The translations under genes were made by a program, and so were the position numbers. Shown piece after piece: positions 9,653 to 20,329 of a stretch of 64,000 bases of DNA. The first letter of the stretch is position 1, and every line of letters starts with the position of its first letter. The DNA comes from Cyanophora paradoxa. Its lineage: Eukaryota > Glaucocystophyceae > Cyanophorales > Cyanophoraceae. Under the pieces are notes generated by a model. That model saw only the letters and a list, made by a program, of their open reading frames with translations, ran no database searches and was not told the origin of the DNA. The stretch is taken from assembly GCA_004431415.1 (NCBI GenBank), contig QPMI01000478.1, forward strand, positions 62,001 to 126,000, read 5' to 3'.

Positions 9653-10520
9653 TTACGCAGGATTGACGAGCTCCCCTGTGAAGCAGCTGTAGTTTCCGCC
9701 GTGCAAGGAGCCCAGTCTCAGGTGCAAGGATACTTGTGTTCCTTGTGTAAGGTACACGATAGTGTTAAAGGTTAGCGGTTTGTACACTTGTGGGAAATCT
9801 GGATCTCCATCCGAGGTAGCTGTGGCCACGACAGAAGTACCCATCACAAGATCCACGAATGTTCGAACAGAAGGCGAGTTATCGGTAATCCCCACGTAAG
9901 TAAACCGGTAATATCCAGTGATAGGGCACGTAAAGTCACCGGTGGAGGGGTTCCACGAGGCCGACGCAGCATTGTTTACCCAGTTTGTGATTTTCATTCC
10001 TGTACTCGTGTTCAGTGGACCCGGAAGCACAGCACAGAAGAAGGGTTTTTGGATGTGGTGTAGGTATCCACCCTGAATGACCACATTTCCGTTCACTCTT
10101 AACCCACCAACAACATTTGCACCCCCTCCCTGCACGTACAGTGCTGCGTTGCCTTCCCCGTCAGCGCCACCATTGAATGTAAGAGCGTTTGTAGTGTGCC
10201 CGCTCCCGTCCCACGCCCCGTTCGTGACGGTGAGCCTCTGCGTCCTCACGCGCCCCGGCACGGCCGACCCGCCCTCCCGCGTGCGCATCTTGTCGCAGCG
10301 CAGCTCGCCGACGCGGACGAGGTCGGCCTCGGAGAAGGGGACGGCCGTGGCGTTGTAGGGGGTCTCGGTGGCCTGGTTGCCGAGGGTTGTCTCTTTGATC
10401 GTGTGATCCGCCTTGTGATTCACGCTGGCAGCGTAGGTGAAGAGCTGCGCAAAAGAGTCAGGCCATGTCAAAAACAGAAATAGAAAAGGATGGGGTACGC
10501 ACCGGAACAGCAACCGACAT
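9653..10520 (-). CDS. C1q/TNF-like trimeric fibre protein with a 5' intron
   Basis: The C-terminal about 135 residues read as a C1q-type jelly roll: an aromatic FFCAVL strand, ITNWVNNA, then YYRFTYVGI, then VYLTQGTQVSLHL and a final CFTGELV strand. These domains trimerise at the tips of fibres. The N-terminal half is beta-helical, rich in G, N and V. The start is best explained by splicing: ATG 10520 begins an 18-base exon (10503-10520), an intron with GTGCGTA donor and CTCTTTTGCGCAG acceptor spans 10445-10502 (58 bases), and the rest is 9653-10444 in frame. The unspliced frame to 10513 would need a non-ATG start. The promoter is half of the palindrome at 10521-10540. About 269 residues. Confidence 0.75.
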
Positions 10521-10540
10521 TTTCTAAGCCCTTAGAAAAA
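10521..10540. promoter_or_regulatory. Palindromic divergent promoter
   Basis: TTTTCTAAGCCCTTAGAAAA is a near-perfect 20-base inverted repeat that presents the TTTTCTAAG motif outward on both strands. It lies directly before ATG 10520 (minus, C1q gene) and 3 bases before ATG 10544 (plus, HNH gene). It is the clearest case of the virus-wide motif acting in both directions. Confidence 0.6.
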
Positions 10541-10543
10541 GCG

Positions 10544-11035
10544 ATGGATCACATTGCAATCCCCATTTGCGGCCCTCGAAATGTGGGGAAGTTCATGTTA
10601 GTCGACAGTGGAGACCTACCATTGGTTGCCCAGAAGAAGTGGTATCTCAGTACCCATGGGTACCCAGTAGCTTACATCTGGCACTCTCATTCGAAATGTT
10701 CAACCGTTTTCGCTCATCGCATCATCGCGGGCGCTTCTGGTCGGCACGTCTCGGTGGATCACAAAAACCACAACCTGCTTGACAATCGGAAGGGTAACCT
10801 CCGCCTGTGTACACATGCCGAGAATCTCCGCAATGTCAAGGTGCGTAATCAAGCATCGAAGACCTCAAAGTACAAAGGTGTGGGCTTCAACAAGCAAAAG
10901 CAACGTTGGCGGGCACGGGTGCGGCTTAATGGCAAGGAGCACACTGCCCATTTTGACACTGAAGAGGAGGCTAGGCAGTGGTACGATAGGAAGTGCGTAG
11001 AGCTGTTTGGTGAATTTGCATACCCAAATCCTTGA
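10544..11035 (+). CDS. HNH endonuclease with AP2-type DNA-binding domain
   Basis: 163 residues from ATG 10544, chosen because it follows the promoter palindrome; the frame is open 54 bases further. Residues about 65-95 hold the HNH core (VDHKNHNLLDNRKGNLRLC: DH, N-x-L-D-N, N-L-R). Residues about 110-160 hold an AP2/ERF-like domain (SKYKGVGFNKQKQRWRARV followed by an A.....EEEA..WYD helix) that binds DNA. HNH-AP2 proteins are typical homing endonucleases of algal viruses, phages and ciliates. It sits between two fibre genes on the opposite strand, consistent with a mobile insertion. Confidence 0.9.
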   Translation: MDHIAIPICGPRNVGKFMLVDSGDLPLVAQKKWYLSTHGYPVAYIWHSHSKCSTVFAHRIIAGASGRHVSVDHKNHNLLDNRKGNLRLCTHAENLRNVKVRNQASKTSKYKGVGFNKQKQRWRARVRLNGKEHTAHFDTEEEARQWYDRKCVELFGEFAYPNP

Positions 11036-11040
11036 AAGCA

Positions 11041-14000
11041 TTACACCAGCAGTTGGTCTTCCAGTCGTGGCCCCGCTGCAATCCACTGCACCTCAAAAAT
11101 CCACGGGTTGCCCGAGAGGGTCACCCCGCCACGGCACTTAAGTTTTAGCACCCATCCAAACCCTTTGACAATGCTGTAGGTAATGTTACCGTTGCTGTCC
11201 AAGCCATAGGGAACGTCAACCGCTTCCAGTATAGCAACATCAAAGTAGCTGCCAAATCCGTTCTTCGACTTGAACGAGAGTGAGATGGAAGGGTCGTTCA
11301 TGTACTCTATCGAGAACGTCTCTGACCCCGACGCTGTCACAATTTCCCCGTCTGTGTATTCCCTGTTTGCAAGAATACGTGAAGTTTTCCCTGTCTGAAC
11401 GTACGCCTGTTCGTTCACCCTCCGCTTCGAGGCATATGCATCGTCGTGATCGTGACCGGTCGTTGAATACTGGCTGTGACTGTGGGTGAAGGGGGCGTAC
11501 GTCCCCTCGTGATCGTGCCCTGCTGTCGCGTACACCCCTTCATGATTGTGCGTTGAGAGGGCGTACCCCGATACATCGGGTGCCCCTGCCCAGTCCCTGA
11601 TCTCAGAGATCGAGTGTGTGTGCCCCCTGCCGCTCAGATCCGCAAAGGCGCCAGTGTACGCAACCGTTGCCAGGCGGGGCTGCACGACGCCCACAGTGCT
11701 GACGGGCTGACTCACTGTGTACTCGAGCTCGGCTGCGTTTCGGGTTGCCTGCGTCGGCTTACCTGTGATGCTCTCCCACGCCCACGTCGTTGGTACCGTC
11801 GGTATCGTTGGCTTTCCTTTCAGGTCTTCGTATGCGCCCGTGTGCGCCACCGTCGCTAGTTGAGGCCCGATTACGCCAACGGTGCTGATAGCCTGGCTCG
11901 CCCCCGGCGCCATGTGCCACTCGTAGTTCTGCGACGCAAACACGGGCTGGTCGGCCGAGGGCGCCCAGTACTCGATGCCTTTGGTGATCTTTTTGGTGTA
12001 AGGGGCTGCAGGCCTGTCAACCAATTTATCGACGTAGGCCTTGGGTACCAGCCAGTTTGCCTTGGGGCTCTGCGAATTGATCCCGTTGTCTATGAAGGCC
12101 CCGTAATTCCTGAAGGCCTCGGCCTCCCACCAATCCTGCATGCGGAAGGTACCGGGAATCTCGAGGCGCGAGTTGGCGTCCGCCAGGCGGGCCACCTGCG
12201 CCCCTCCGTTCGACGAGACGCCCGAGTGACGGATGGCCGAGCCGAATTCGCGCCTTAGGGCGTCGATGTGGTTGATTCTGTTGAGGCCCTCCTGGTAGAC
12301 CGCAATTAATACGCGCTTCCTGTTCTTGGCCTCCGCCGTCATCATTTCCTTTAGATCCAGCATCACCTGCTTTAGGCCAATGTTCAGGGCCAGTAGCCCA
12401 TCCTGCATTGTTTCCGTGAGCTGCGACAGGTATAGCACCGTTGCACGATCAATTTCGAGCAGAGTCTTCTGGTCCTTGGGGGTACGGTAATCGTTGATTG
12501 CGTTGTCGAGTGCGTGGATGAACTTCTGCAGGCTTTCGGGCTGCTTCTGGTTTCCAGCGTCCATCTTCAGCGTTTCGATCTCCATGATGAGTTTCAGCGC
12601 CCCGTTGTCGCCGCCCCTTCCGGTAAAAACGCCCATGGGGTTGTCGCCTAGCTCGCCCTCAATTCGCCGAATCCGCATCCTCAGTTGCTCGGCCTCGGAG
12701 CCGAAGGTCTCAATGCCCCACTCGACCATGTCCTGCGCGATCTTGCCGATGAACTGAATCGTATCGGCTGCCCAGTTGATGGGTACATAAAAAAGTTCTT
12801 GATGATGGTACCCACATCCCTCTTGTTCAGGATGTCCACGAAGACGCCGGCGATCATTCCTGCGAGGATCGACAGGCCCATGCCACCCACGAACCCAATC
12901 TTCATGCCAGGTCTCAGGAACTGAAGGCCGGACGTGAGCCCCTGCTGAAGGCCAAACGAGCCCACGGTCATGATCATGCTGTCGCGGAAGTTGTCCATGA
13001 ACTGCGCTTGCGTGATCTGTCCGCTCTCCAGGGCTTGGTAGGACGAGAGTAGCCCGCCCAGTGCCGTCAGCCCAAGGCCGGCCGCCCCCGCCCCCAGTCG
13101 TCTGCCGGCCCTTGAGCCCGTACCCCCAAGCCCGGCGCCCACCAGGTCGATACCCGCCCCCTGGAAGAGGTCGGCCACACCAAAGGGCATGCCATCGTTG
13201 TTGGTCGTACCTGCCGCGGAGAAGAGGGTCTCGGCGCTGAAGGCCTCCTTGGCCACGCCGGGTCGCCTGGCCCTCGGGCGCCCCAGGAAGGCGTCGCGCT
13301 GCTCTTTGGTGGTGAATCGCTCGAGGTCGAAATCCGCGAGGGCGTCGGCGGTGGCGCGGTTCCAGTCGCCGTAGGGCATGAGGGCGTTGCGCAGGATGGT
13401 GTCGGAGTCGCCCATCACGCGCCTGTCGAGCGTCTGAAATACGCCCTCGGAGGGCAGGCGGGCGGTGCCCGGGCGCATTTCCTCCACGGAAACGTCGTCC
13501 CTCTCCGCGAGTGTGATGTCGTCTGGGCTGGCCAAGCCGACGCCCGCGCCCTCATCGGCGTACGCCCTTCCCCTTCGTTTTAATATTTGATTGGCCTCCC
13601 GCTTCAAGGCTTGGTACTCTGTTTCTACCTTTGTTTTTCTCGCCTCCTCCTCTGCCGCCTTGCGCTCTGCGATCTTCCTCCTCTGCTCTTCTATCTCGGC
13701 GTTGCGTCTCGCCGCGTTCTCCTTCGCCTGCTGCTTCCGCTCTTCAATCACCCTGTTTGCGTACTCCTTGTCCGCTTGGGCCTTTCTGTAGCGCTCCTCG
13801 ATCTGACTCTTGGCCTCGTCTCCTCTCTTCCTTAGTTCGCCTATGAACGCCGTTGTATCTATGTAAAGCTTGTATTTGGCGGTGGATGCTCACGTTTAAA
13901 GGCCTCCAGATCGCGCACCATGGCGTCGTACTGTGCAAGCCCCTCCGCTGGAATGACGGCTCTTCGCTTTTCCCAAAACTTGCTCAGCTTCTCCACGTAA

Positions 14001-16380
14001 TTGACCATGCCGACGTACGCGCTCTGTGCGCCGATGCTCACCGTTTTCGGATTGGCTCGCAGCTCTGCCAGAAACTCCCGCTTGTACATCCCGTACATTG
14101 ACGATTCGAGGGCCCCCGCCACAGGCTCGCTTCCGTCCGCAGTTCGCGGTGCATCTCCTCCGCGTCGCCGTATGCTATCCAGATGGCATCGCTGATGGGC
14201 CTCTGAACTGCCTTGCGCTCAAAGTTTTTCCACTTCTCATCGGCCATCTTTCTCCTCAGTTCTTCGGCGTCTTTCTGGCCCCTTCCTGTCAGCTGGTTCA
14301 TCACATATGTGAATTCATGAATGTCATCCCCGAGAGCTCGTATTTTCTCGCCGTTGCGTGATTCGTTCCTCTTCAGCTCTCGCATCTTTGCCCCCATAGC
14401 ATCGAGGGTGGCGTTCTTGAAGGCCTCGAGGGCCCTCTTCCGCCCCGCAACCTTTGGCTCCTCCAGCCGTGCAAATTCCTCGTCTGATGCAGTTTGCATT
14501 GCCTTCAGTCGTTCCTCTTCTGTCTTGGCGGCTGCCTCTTCGTCTGCCCTGCGCCGCTGCTCTAACGCATCGAAGAGGGCCCTCTGGTCCTCGATCGTGA
14601 GGCCGATGAGCTCTTTCACCTGGTCGCTCCTACCCAGACGCGCAAAGGGTAGCCTCTCGGCGGCCGGCCTTGGATCGGGCCTCGGCGTCGTCTGCGTCTC
14701 GGCCGTCCCCATGGGCGAGCGTGCCTCTGCGGTGGCCGCGTACTTGAGCAGCCTCTGTGCCAGCTCGTCCGCGTTGGCCTTGAATTTTTTCGACTGCTCG
14801 TCTGCTCGCTCGGCCGCCTCCTTTAAATTTTTGATCTCCTCCCGGAGCCTGTTCGCCTCCTGCACCGCGCCCGTTTGCAGCTCTCCTGCCTTTCTCCTCG
14901 TTTCCTCTTCCTCTTCCAGCAGCTGCCTCCTTGCCTCTGCCTCCTTTTCCAATTTCTTCTTCCTATCCTCGATCTCTTTCCTCTGCGCCTCGAGCAGCTC
15001 TGTGCCCGCGGTAAGCGCCTCAATTTCCTGGAGCTTTTTCGCCTTGGCGGCTTCCCTTTGCTCGTTTATCCTCTTCAGCTCCTCCTCGGCGTCGAGTATC
15101 ATTTTCGTGCGCTCTTCCGCGACCTGGCGCTCTGCCGACCTTAGCGCGGTGAGGGCGCTCTCTTCCTGCCTTTGCGCGTCTGTCATCAGCTTGTTCGCTT
15201 CCGCCTTCTTCTCCGCGACCTCTGTCATTTCCTTGTCTTTCAGCTCGCTCCATTGCTTCTTTTCGTTCTCGAGTTTGTAGTACTCGCGCTGCGCGTCCTC
15301 GGTATCGAATTTAATGGGGGGTCTCGCGTTCAGCTCGTCGATTTGCCTCACGAACCCCTTCCGATCCTTGTAGTATTTGATGCCGCCTACGATGAGGGCG
15401 CCCCCGAAGATGGCCGTTGAAGTGGCGAGGCCTGCTACCTTATCCATGCCCTCCCCGCCTGAGCCGCCGCCACCCGAGCCGCTGCTGCCCCCGCCCCCGC
15501 CCACTGGCGTGCCGCTGGAGCCCCCTCCGCCCCCCGTGCCTGTACCCCCACCCCCGGTGCCTGTACCCCCACCCCCGGTGCCTGTACCCCCACCTCCCGT
15601 GCTTCCGCCGCCCGTACCCCCACCCGGAATCGCGCCCGGCACCTTGGGCCCGCCGATGATGTCGTCGTACAGGTGGCGGTGCGCCCAGTCCGTGATGTCG
15701 GCCTTCACGTGCGGGTGCTTGACGAGGGCGTACCTCTCGTCGTGGAAGTGGTCCTTCAGCGCCCAGTTCTGCGTCTTCGCCCAGTCCGAGCGATCGGGGA
15801 GCACGTCGGGTGCCGTTGGGATGCGGCCCCCGCCCGTCGTCTCCGGCGTCTCGCCCGTCCTGTCGGCGCTCAGGGCGCGGATGTTCACCTTGAAGTGGTC
15901 GAACCACGCGAAAAACTCCTCCCTGTCGCGCCTGTACTGCTCGGGCTCCATGCTCGGCAGCGCCTGGCGGCTCCAGTAGATGTGGCGCAATGGGCCCGCG
16001 ATGCGCTCGAGTGCGTTGTACCCGGGCCTCACGTCTCCCTCTGCGCCCTTTAGAGTCAGTTTCACGAGGTTCAGGGTGGCATCTTTTGCTGTGACGGAGT
16101 TTGCGATTTTCACGTCGGCCGCCCTCTTAATAATGTTCCAGTCCACGCCCGTCTCGGTCGTCACGCCCCAGAGCCCCTTGATAATTGCGGTGAGGTCACC
16201 GTAATCGTCCAAGGTACCGACGGACGTCAGGAAATCGCTGTAGGTCGCGCCCTTGCGCAGCCTTATCTCATCCGCATAAATTCCCCTCACGCTCAGGCTC
16301 CCGTCTATCGCGAAGGCACCGTTCAGCACCTCGTCCGGATTCGGGATGGCCATGCGCCAGGGGTCGTCGAGCATCGACAT
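11041..16380 (-). CDS. Giant coiled-coil fibre protein (three frame breaks)
   Basis: About 1780 residues if the three frames are read as one. Order: an N-terminal beta-rich part containing GSLSVRGIYADEIRLRKG, as in tail-fibre bases; a Gly-rich linker with TGGGG repeats (about 255-340); a hydrophobic segment (ATSTAIFGGALIVGGI); a long R/E/K/A coiled coil (about 365-900); hydrophobic glycine-rich helices (LSILAGMIAGVFVDIL); then a C-terminal part with H.H collar repeats (HNHEGVYATAGHDHEGTYAP...HSHSQY...HDHDDAY) like metal-binding phage fibre shafts. Frames change near 14105, 13885 and 12787. Each is restored by one added base next to a short G, C or T run, and the protein stays continuous across them, so one gene is more likely than three. 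Promoter-like AATTTTTCTC before the ATG. Confidence 0.75.
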
Positions 16381-16405
16381 TTTATCCGCGAGAGAGAAAA
16401 ATTAA

Positions 16406-16882
16406 CTAATGCTCCGCGTCCCACGTCCACTTCAGCTTGCCGCTCACCTCGCCCGTTGTCCAACGGCCCACGGGCACCTGCCAGAAAACGTCGGCGTAGG
16501 GGTAATCGGGCCTGATAACTATCTGCTCGTCGCGCAGCCAGCGGTAGGCCTCGGAGGCATCGCGTATTTTCGGCTCCCAGTATTCCCCGCCCGTGCCGTT
16601 CGGCAGCGAGTACCCCTCCCTTGCTACCCGCACCCTGTAAAAGTGATCGCCCGTTAGCGTGTCTACCTCCCTGTACTCGAATTCTACGATTAAGGCCAAG
16701 TCCTGCCATGCGCTCTCGCCGAGACGGATGTGACTGAGGCTGTGCAGCAGCCCGTATTTAATTGGACCAGAGGCGGTTACAAGATCGACTCTGTAAGTAA
16801 GGGGCGAGGGGTAGCCAGGCACACCCGTAAAGGTGCGCGTCTTGACGCCCGAGCCCTTTCGCGGGAATATGATCAGGCGCAT
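16406..16882 (-). CDS. Predicted beta-rich virion protein
   Basis: 158 residues, start ATG 16882 preceded by GATTTTCGCAGGCC. Alternating hydrophobic/aromatic strands (FEYREVDTLTGDHFYRVRV, ADVFWQVPVGRW) and a WTWDAEH C-terminus suggest a beta-sandwich. No known family recognised. It lies 25 bases after the giant fibre gene in the same orientation, with another strand-rich protein upstream, so a minor capsid, penton or fibre-attachment role is possible but unproven. Confidence 0.7.
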   Translation of the reverse strand: MRLIIFPRKGSGVKTRTFTGVPGYPSPLTYRVDLVTASGPIKYGLLHSLSHIRLGESAWQDLALIVEFEYREVDTLTGDHFYRVRVAREGYSLPNGTGGEYWEPKIRDASEAYRWLRDEQIVIRPDYPYADVFWQVPVGRWTTGEVSGKLKWTWDAEH

Positions 16883-16912
16883 TTAAGGGGGGCCTGCGAA
16901 AATCTAGTCGGC

Positions 16913-17362
16913 CTATTTAGCGTAGGCCCAGAGGCCGAAGTTCTTGACGATGAAGGCGTTGTTCTTCTTCGTGGCGCCCGTGATGTCGGTGAAGCGCACG
17001 CGCAGCTCCTGGAATTTGTCGTACGCGACGTAATTCGGGCGCACGGCCATGGGTACCTCGAACCAGTAAAGGATGGTGTTTTCCAGGCCGTCGTGGCCCC
17101 ACGTCGGAATCACGACCTTGTTGATGCACGCGTTCACGTTCGAGATGGTCGTGACGTTCAAGTCGGGCGCGTCCATCAGCAGCACGTTTGCGGTTTTCGC
17201 GGCGGTGGGGTCCGGAATCGCGGTCGTGTCCAGCTCCAGGTAGACTCCCTTGATCTGCAGCGTGTCGATGTCGGAGGGGATCTGGTTCAGCCTGAGGCGC
17301 CAGAAGCCCTCGGAATCCTGCGTCTCTCCGTTCGACTGGACGTAGAGGTTAACGCAGGACAT
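16913..17362 (-). CDS. Predicted beta-rich virion protein
   Basis: 149 residues, ATG 17362 preceded by TTAATTTCTCAGCCCC. Strand-rich sequence (GVYLELDTTAIPD, ILYWFEVPMAV, LRVRFTDITGA, FIVKNFGLWAY) of single-jelly-roll size. It could be a penton-like or minor capsid component; no family is identified. Confidence 0.7.
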   Translation of the reverse strand: MSCVNLYVQSNGETQDSEGFWRLRLNQIPSDIDTLQIKGVYLELDTTAIPDPTAAKTANVLLMDAPDLNVTTISNVNACINKVVIPTWGHDGLENTILYWFEVPMAVRPNYVAYDKFQELRVRFTDITGATKKNNAFIVKNFGLWAYAK

Positions 17363-17391
17363 TATTTAGGGCCTTAGGAGGGGCTGAGAAA

Positions 17392-17580
17392 TTAAGCCCG
17401 CTTCGGTCCCATGTTCAGGAGGGTGGGCCCCACGAAGTAGTAGCCCGCGAATTGCGCGAGGAGGATCCGCAGCAGGTAGTAGCGCGCGGGCGACATGTAC
17501 GCAACGGCGCCGAGGGTCAGCAGGCTGCCCAGGTAGCGCGAATCGCTGAGGATGCTGTCGAGGCTCGGCAGGGACATCAT
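17392..17580 (-). CDS. Small membrane protein
   Basis: 62 residues. Two hydrophobic stretches (about 17-31, YLGSLLTLGAVAYM, and 35-54, LLRILLAQFAGYYFVGP) predict one or two membrane helices. Promoter-like AAATTTCTGAAAGG upstream. Probably an inner-membrane virion protein, as many Nucleocytoviricota small genes are; inference only. Confidence 0.65.
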   Translation of the reverse strand: MMSLPSLDSILSDSRYLGSLLTLGAVAYMSPARYYLLRILLAQFAGYYFVGPTLLNMGPKRA

Positions 17581-17608
17581 TCTCGGGTTTAAGGCCCCTT
17601 TCAGAAAT

Positions 17609-17959
17609 TTACTTGGGCATGAAGAAATTCCTGACGCGCTCTCCCTCCTCGTGCAGCGCCCACTGCAGCCGGTCGATGACGGCGGCCATCACGGGCGGGC
17701 TCGCGGCGGGGTTTTTCGCGTACGCCCGGGCGTCCTCTGCCATCTGGGGGTGGTACTGCTCGACGCGCTTGGCGTAGCTCGCGATGGCGCGGCGGGTGCA
17801 CCGATCCAGGTCAGCCGCCATTTCCGCCGGTGCCTTCGGCTGCTGCTGCTTCTTTCGCGCGTAAGTCCTAAGAAGCCAAGGGTAGGCCGTGGTGCTGCTG
17901 CTGGAGTTGCTGGGCGCTGGGGCCTCTGCGCTGGGGGCTGGTGTCGCGGGAGTCTCCAT
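17609..17959 (-). CDS. Small soluble helical protein
   Basis: 116 residues. Ala/Pro/Ser-rich N-terminus (about 1-25), then helical and basic (LLRTYARKKQQQ, CTRRAIASYAKRVEQY), ending NFFMPK. Start ATG 17959 follows TTTTTTTCTAGAG. Overlaps the 3' end of the upstream gene by 92 bases in another frame. No family recognised. Confidence 0.6.
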   Translation of the reverse strand: METPATPAPSAEAPAPSNSSSSTTAYPWLLRTYARKKQQQPKAPAEMAADLDRCTRRAIASYAKRVEQYHPQMAEDARAYAKNPAASPPVMAAVIDRLQWALHEEGERVRNFFMPK

Positions 17960-18239
17960 TTCCCATGTTCTCTAGAAAAAAACGGGTACCGGTTTGCGTC
18001 ATCTGAATGTCGACGTGGTGCGGCCCTATGTTCTGCGTGCTCTCGCGCCTCTGCTGCTCCGGTGGGGGTTCGGGCTCGGGCTGTCCGCGGCGGACGACCC
18101 TAAGGGCCGCCGCCTTCAGGGCGCCCAGCACTGTGTTGGGGCCGACGCGCTCCGTGCCGCCCAGCAGCTCCGAGACCAGGAAGAGCGCGCCGCAGACGAC
18201 GGTGATGATGTCCGAGTGGGTGCATTCCCCCTGGAACAT
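17868..18239 (-). CDS. Membrane-anchored small protein
   Basis: 123 residues. A hydrophobic segment at about 11-28 (IITVVCGALFLVSELLGG) is followed by a Pro/Glu/Gln-rich tail. ATG 18239 follows AATAAATCTGACGGGCCC. The last 30 residues overlap the next gene, so the true 3' end could be earlier if a base is missing in the tail. No family recognised. Confidence 0.55.
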   Translation of the reverse strand: MFQGECTHSDIITVVCGALFLVSELLGGTERVGPNTVLGALKAAALRVVRRGQPEPEPPPEQQRRESTQNIGPHHVDIQMTQTGTRFFLENMGNGDSRDTSPQRRGPSAQQLQQQHHGLPLAS

Positions 18240-18261
18240 TTTCGCGGGCCCGTCAGATTTA

Positions 18262-20306
18262 TTATCCGCTACCCCTTCCCCTTCCGCGCCCCTTGCCTTT
18301 GCCGCGCCCTCGGCCCCTGGCCCTCAGGTCGCCGATTTCCGCGGCCTGCGGCGCGAAGCGGGGATCGTCCGCCTGGCCGGCGTCCGCCTGGCCGGCGTCC
18401 GCCTGGAAAATCGTGAAGAGGTACCCGTCCGTGTTGTTGTCGGTGTTGTTCGTGTTTCGCGCGTGCGACCACTCTTTCAGTAAATCGCGCCTCTGCTTGT
18501 CGGGCAGCGTCTTTGAGAGGTACTCCTGCAGCTTGCTCGCGTAATTTTCCTCTGGGATCAGCGACGCAAGGACGGTGGGCGGATCTTTCCCCATGCCTAT
18601 CTTCTCTTCCGTCAGCATGCGCTCGAGCTCTGCGATTTCCACCATCGTATCGATGCTCGGTTGAGGCCCTGCCTCTGCCCTCTTCTGGTCTACGAGGCGC
18701 TGCCCGCCGCCGTGAATTTCGCGGACAGAATTTGGTGCAGCCGCTCGTACACCGTCGTGGTGCTCGGCTCCTTCTCCTTCAGCAGCACCACCCAGTCGTA
18801 ATTCGCCCACAGCACCTGCAAATTCGATATGTGATCGATCGTCACCAGCACGTGGGCGTGCAGCGCGCCGTCCGTCGGCCCCACCTCCACGCCCCCTTGC
18901 ACGCGAATTCCGATGATTGCGTTGGCGTACGTGTCGTCCTTGTACTTGCCGTTCTCTTCCTTCATATTGAAGCGTATGAACTTGTAGAATTCTGCGTCCG
19001 AGAGCACCTCTGCGAGGCTGTCGCGCAGCGCCGCCGCCTCGAATTCGCGCGCCTCTCCCAGGCGCTTGTGTGTGTTGAAGAGCACCCAGTAGCGCGACTG
19101 GCGCGCCTGTCGTATGTCGTACCGCGTGCTTCCGTCGGGATTCTTTTTGTTGAGGATGAAGACCGACCGCCCCGTCTCGCTGATTTCCGTGATCACCTTC
19201 TCGAGCGCCTCCAGCCCGTTTGCCTGCGCCGCCTGCAGTCCCGTTTTCGCCTTCTCTATGTTCTGCTTTACCTCTTGCGCGTCCGCGAAGGTTGCCATTA
19301 AATCTTCCATGCTCGGCGCCACGATTTTCGCCTTTCTGATTTTCGACTGCGCAGAGTTGGGCTCGATGACGGACGATCCGAAGTCAGCGGCCGTATCCTT
19401 TGCCTTTTTCGTGGTCTTTGGCTTCGGCCCGCCGAGCACGCTCTCGACCATGTGGTCGCGCGTCTGCTTGGAGACGGTGGCCGTGTCGCCCCTCTTTCGC
19501 CTCTGCAGGCCCAAGATCACGAGCAGGCCCTTGTTGCCGAGCAGCGTGACGCACTTCTGGCAGAGCCACGAGTTTCTGGGCGACACCGTGGGCACCTGCG
19601 CCGGCTTCTTGTCCTTGATGAGGGGGTACGGCTCCTGGCCCTTTTTCTTTCCCTTGCCGTTTTGCTTGGCCGCCCACGCGTTTGCCTTCTCTATGACCGC
19701 GACGTACTCTTCGTACACGGCATCCTTCCTCGCCTGCGCTGCCTCCCTCGCGGCGATTTTCTCTGGCGTGTTGGCCCCCTTGGCGCTCGGCACGGGCGTG
19801 GCTTCGTACATGAGGCGAAGGCAGCGGTAGCAGATTGGCGGCGATTTCTGCGCGCTCTGGTACGTGCGCGGTATGGCGCGCAGTCGCTCCTCGGGGAGTT
19901 TATCGTACTCGATTTCGCTGTGGATGCTCCAGAGGGTCGCGGGCTCGTGGTATGATTTATCGAGCAGCGATGGGAGCATCTGAACTTCTTTGGTGGCCGA
20001 GAGCTTGATGTAATCGGATATGCTCTTCTGCTGCTGGAATATGCCGTCCTCGCCCTGAACCAGCACGTATCGCTTCGGAATCTCAACGACGGGCGTCTCG
20101 AGCTCGTCCACGCCGGTATCGGGTGCGCCCCCCTTGGCCTTTCCCTTTCCCTTGCCCTTGCCCTTGCCCTTGCCCTTCGGCTTAGGCTCCGGCTCCTCTT
20201 CCTCCTCTTCTTCCTCTGACTCGGAGGACGGGGACGTGGGCTCCTCTTCCTCTGACTCGCTCGAGCTCTCTGGCTTCTTCTTGCGGCCTCGGCGCTTCGG
20301 AGGCAT
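18262..20306 (-). CDS. HUH-superfamily endonuclease, copy 2 (zinc ribbons; one frame break)
   Basis: The N-terminal about 130 residues are acidic then lysine/glycine-rich (GKGKGKGK). CYRC (about 145) and CQKC (about 250) suggest a zinc-binding pair. The nuclease part carries motif I-like YWVLFNTHKR and motif II GALHAHVLVTI (HAH at about 483-485), the His-hydrophobic-His metal site of Rep/relaxase proteins. The first frame stops at 18690. One extra base in the GGG run near 18704 joins it in frame to 18262-18690, which adds EENYASKLQEYLSKTLPDK with candidate Y-x-x-K catalytic tyrosines and a basic RGRGKGKGRG tail. About 680 residues in total. Read as two genes instead, the second would start at ATG 18645. 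Related to the gene directly upstream. Expected role: nicking one strand of an origin. Confidence 0.75.
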
Positions 20307-20329
20307 ATTTATTGGCCACGAGAAAAAAT

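Noticed and set aside
12775-12800. Programmed -1 frameshift at TTTTTTA in the giant fibre gene
   Set aside because: The codon boundaries are TTT-TTT-A, not T-TTT-TTA as the classical slippery site needs, and two other breaks in the same gene lack any slippery sequence; a lost T explains it more simply.
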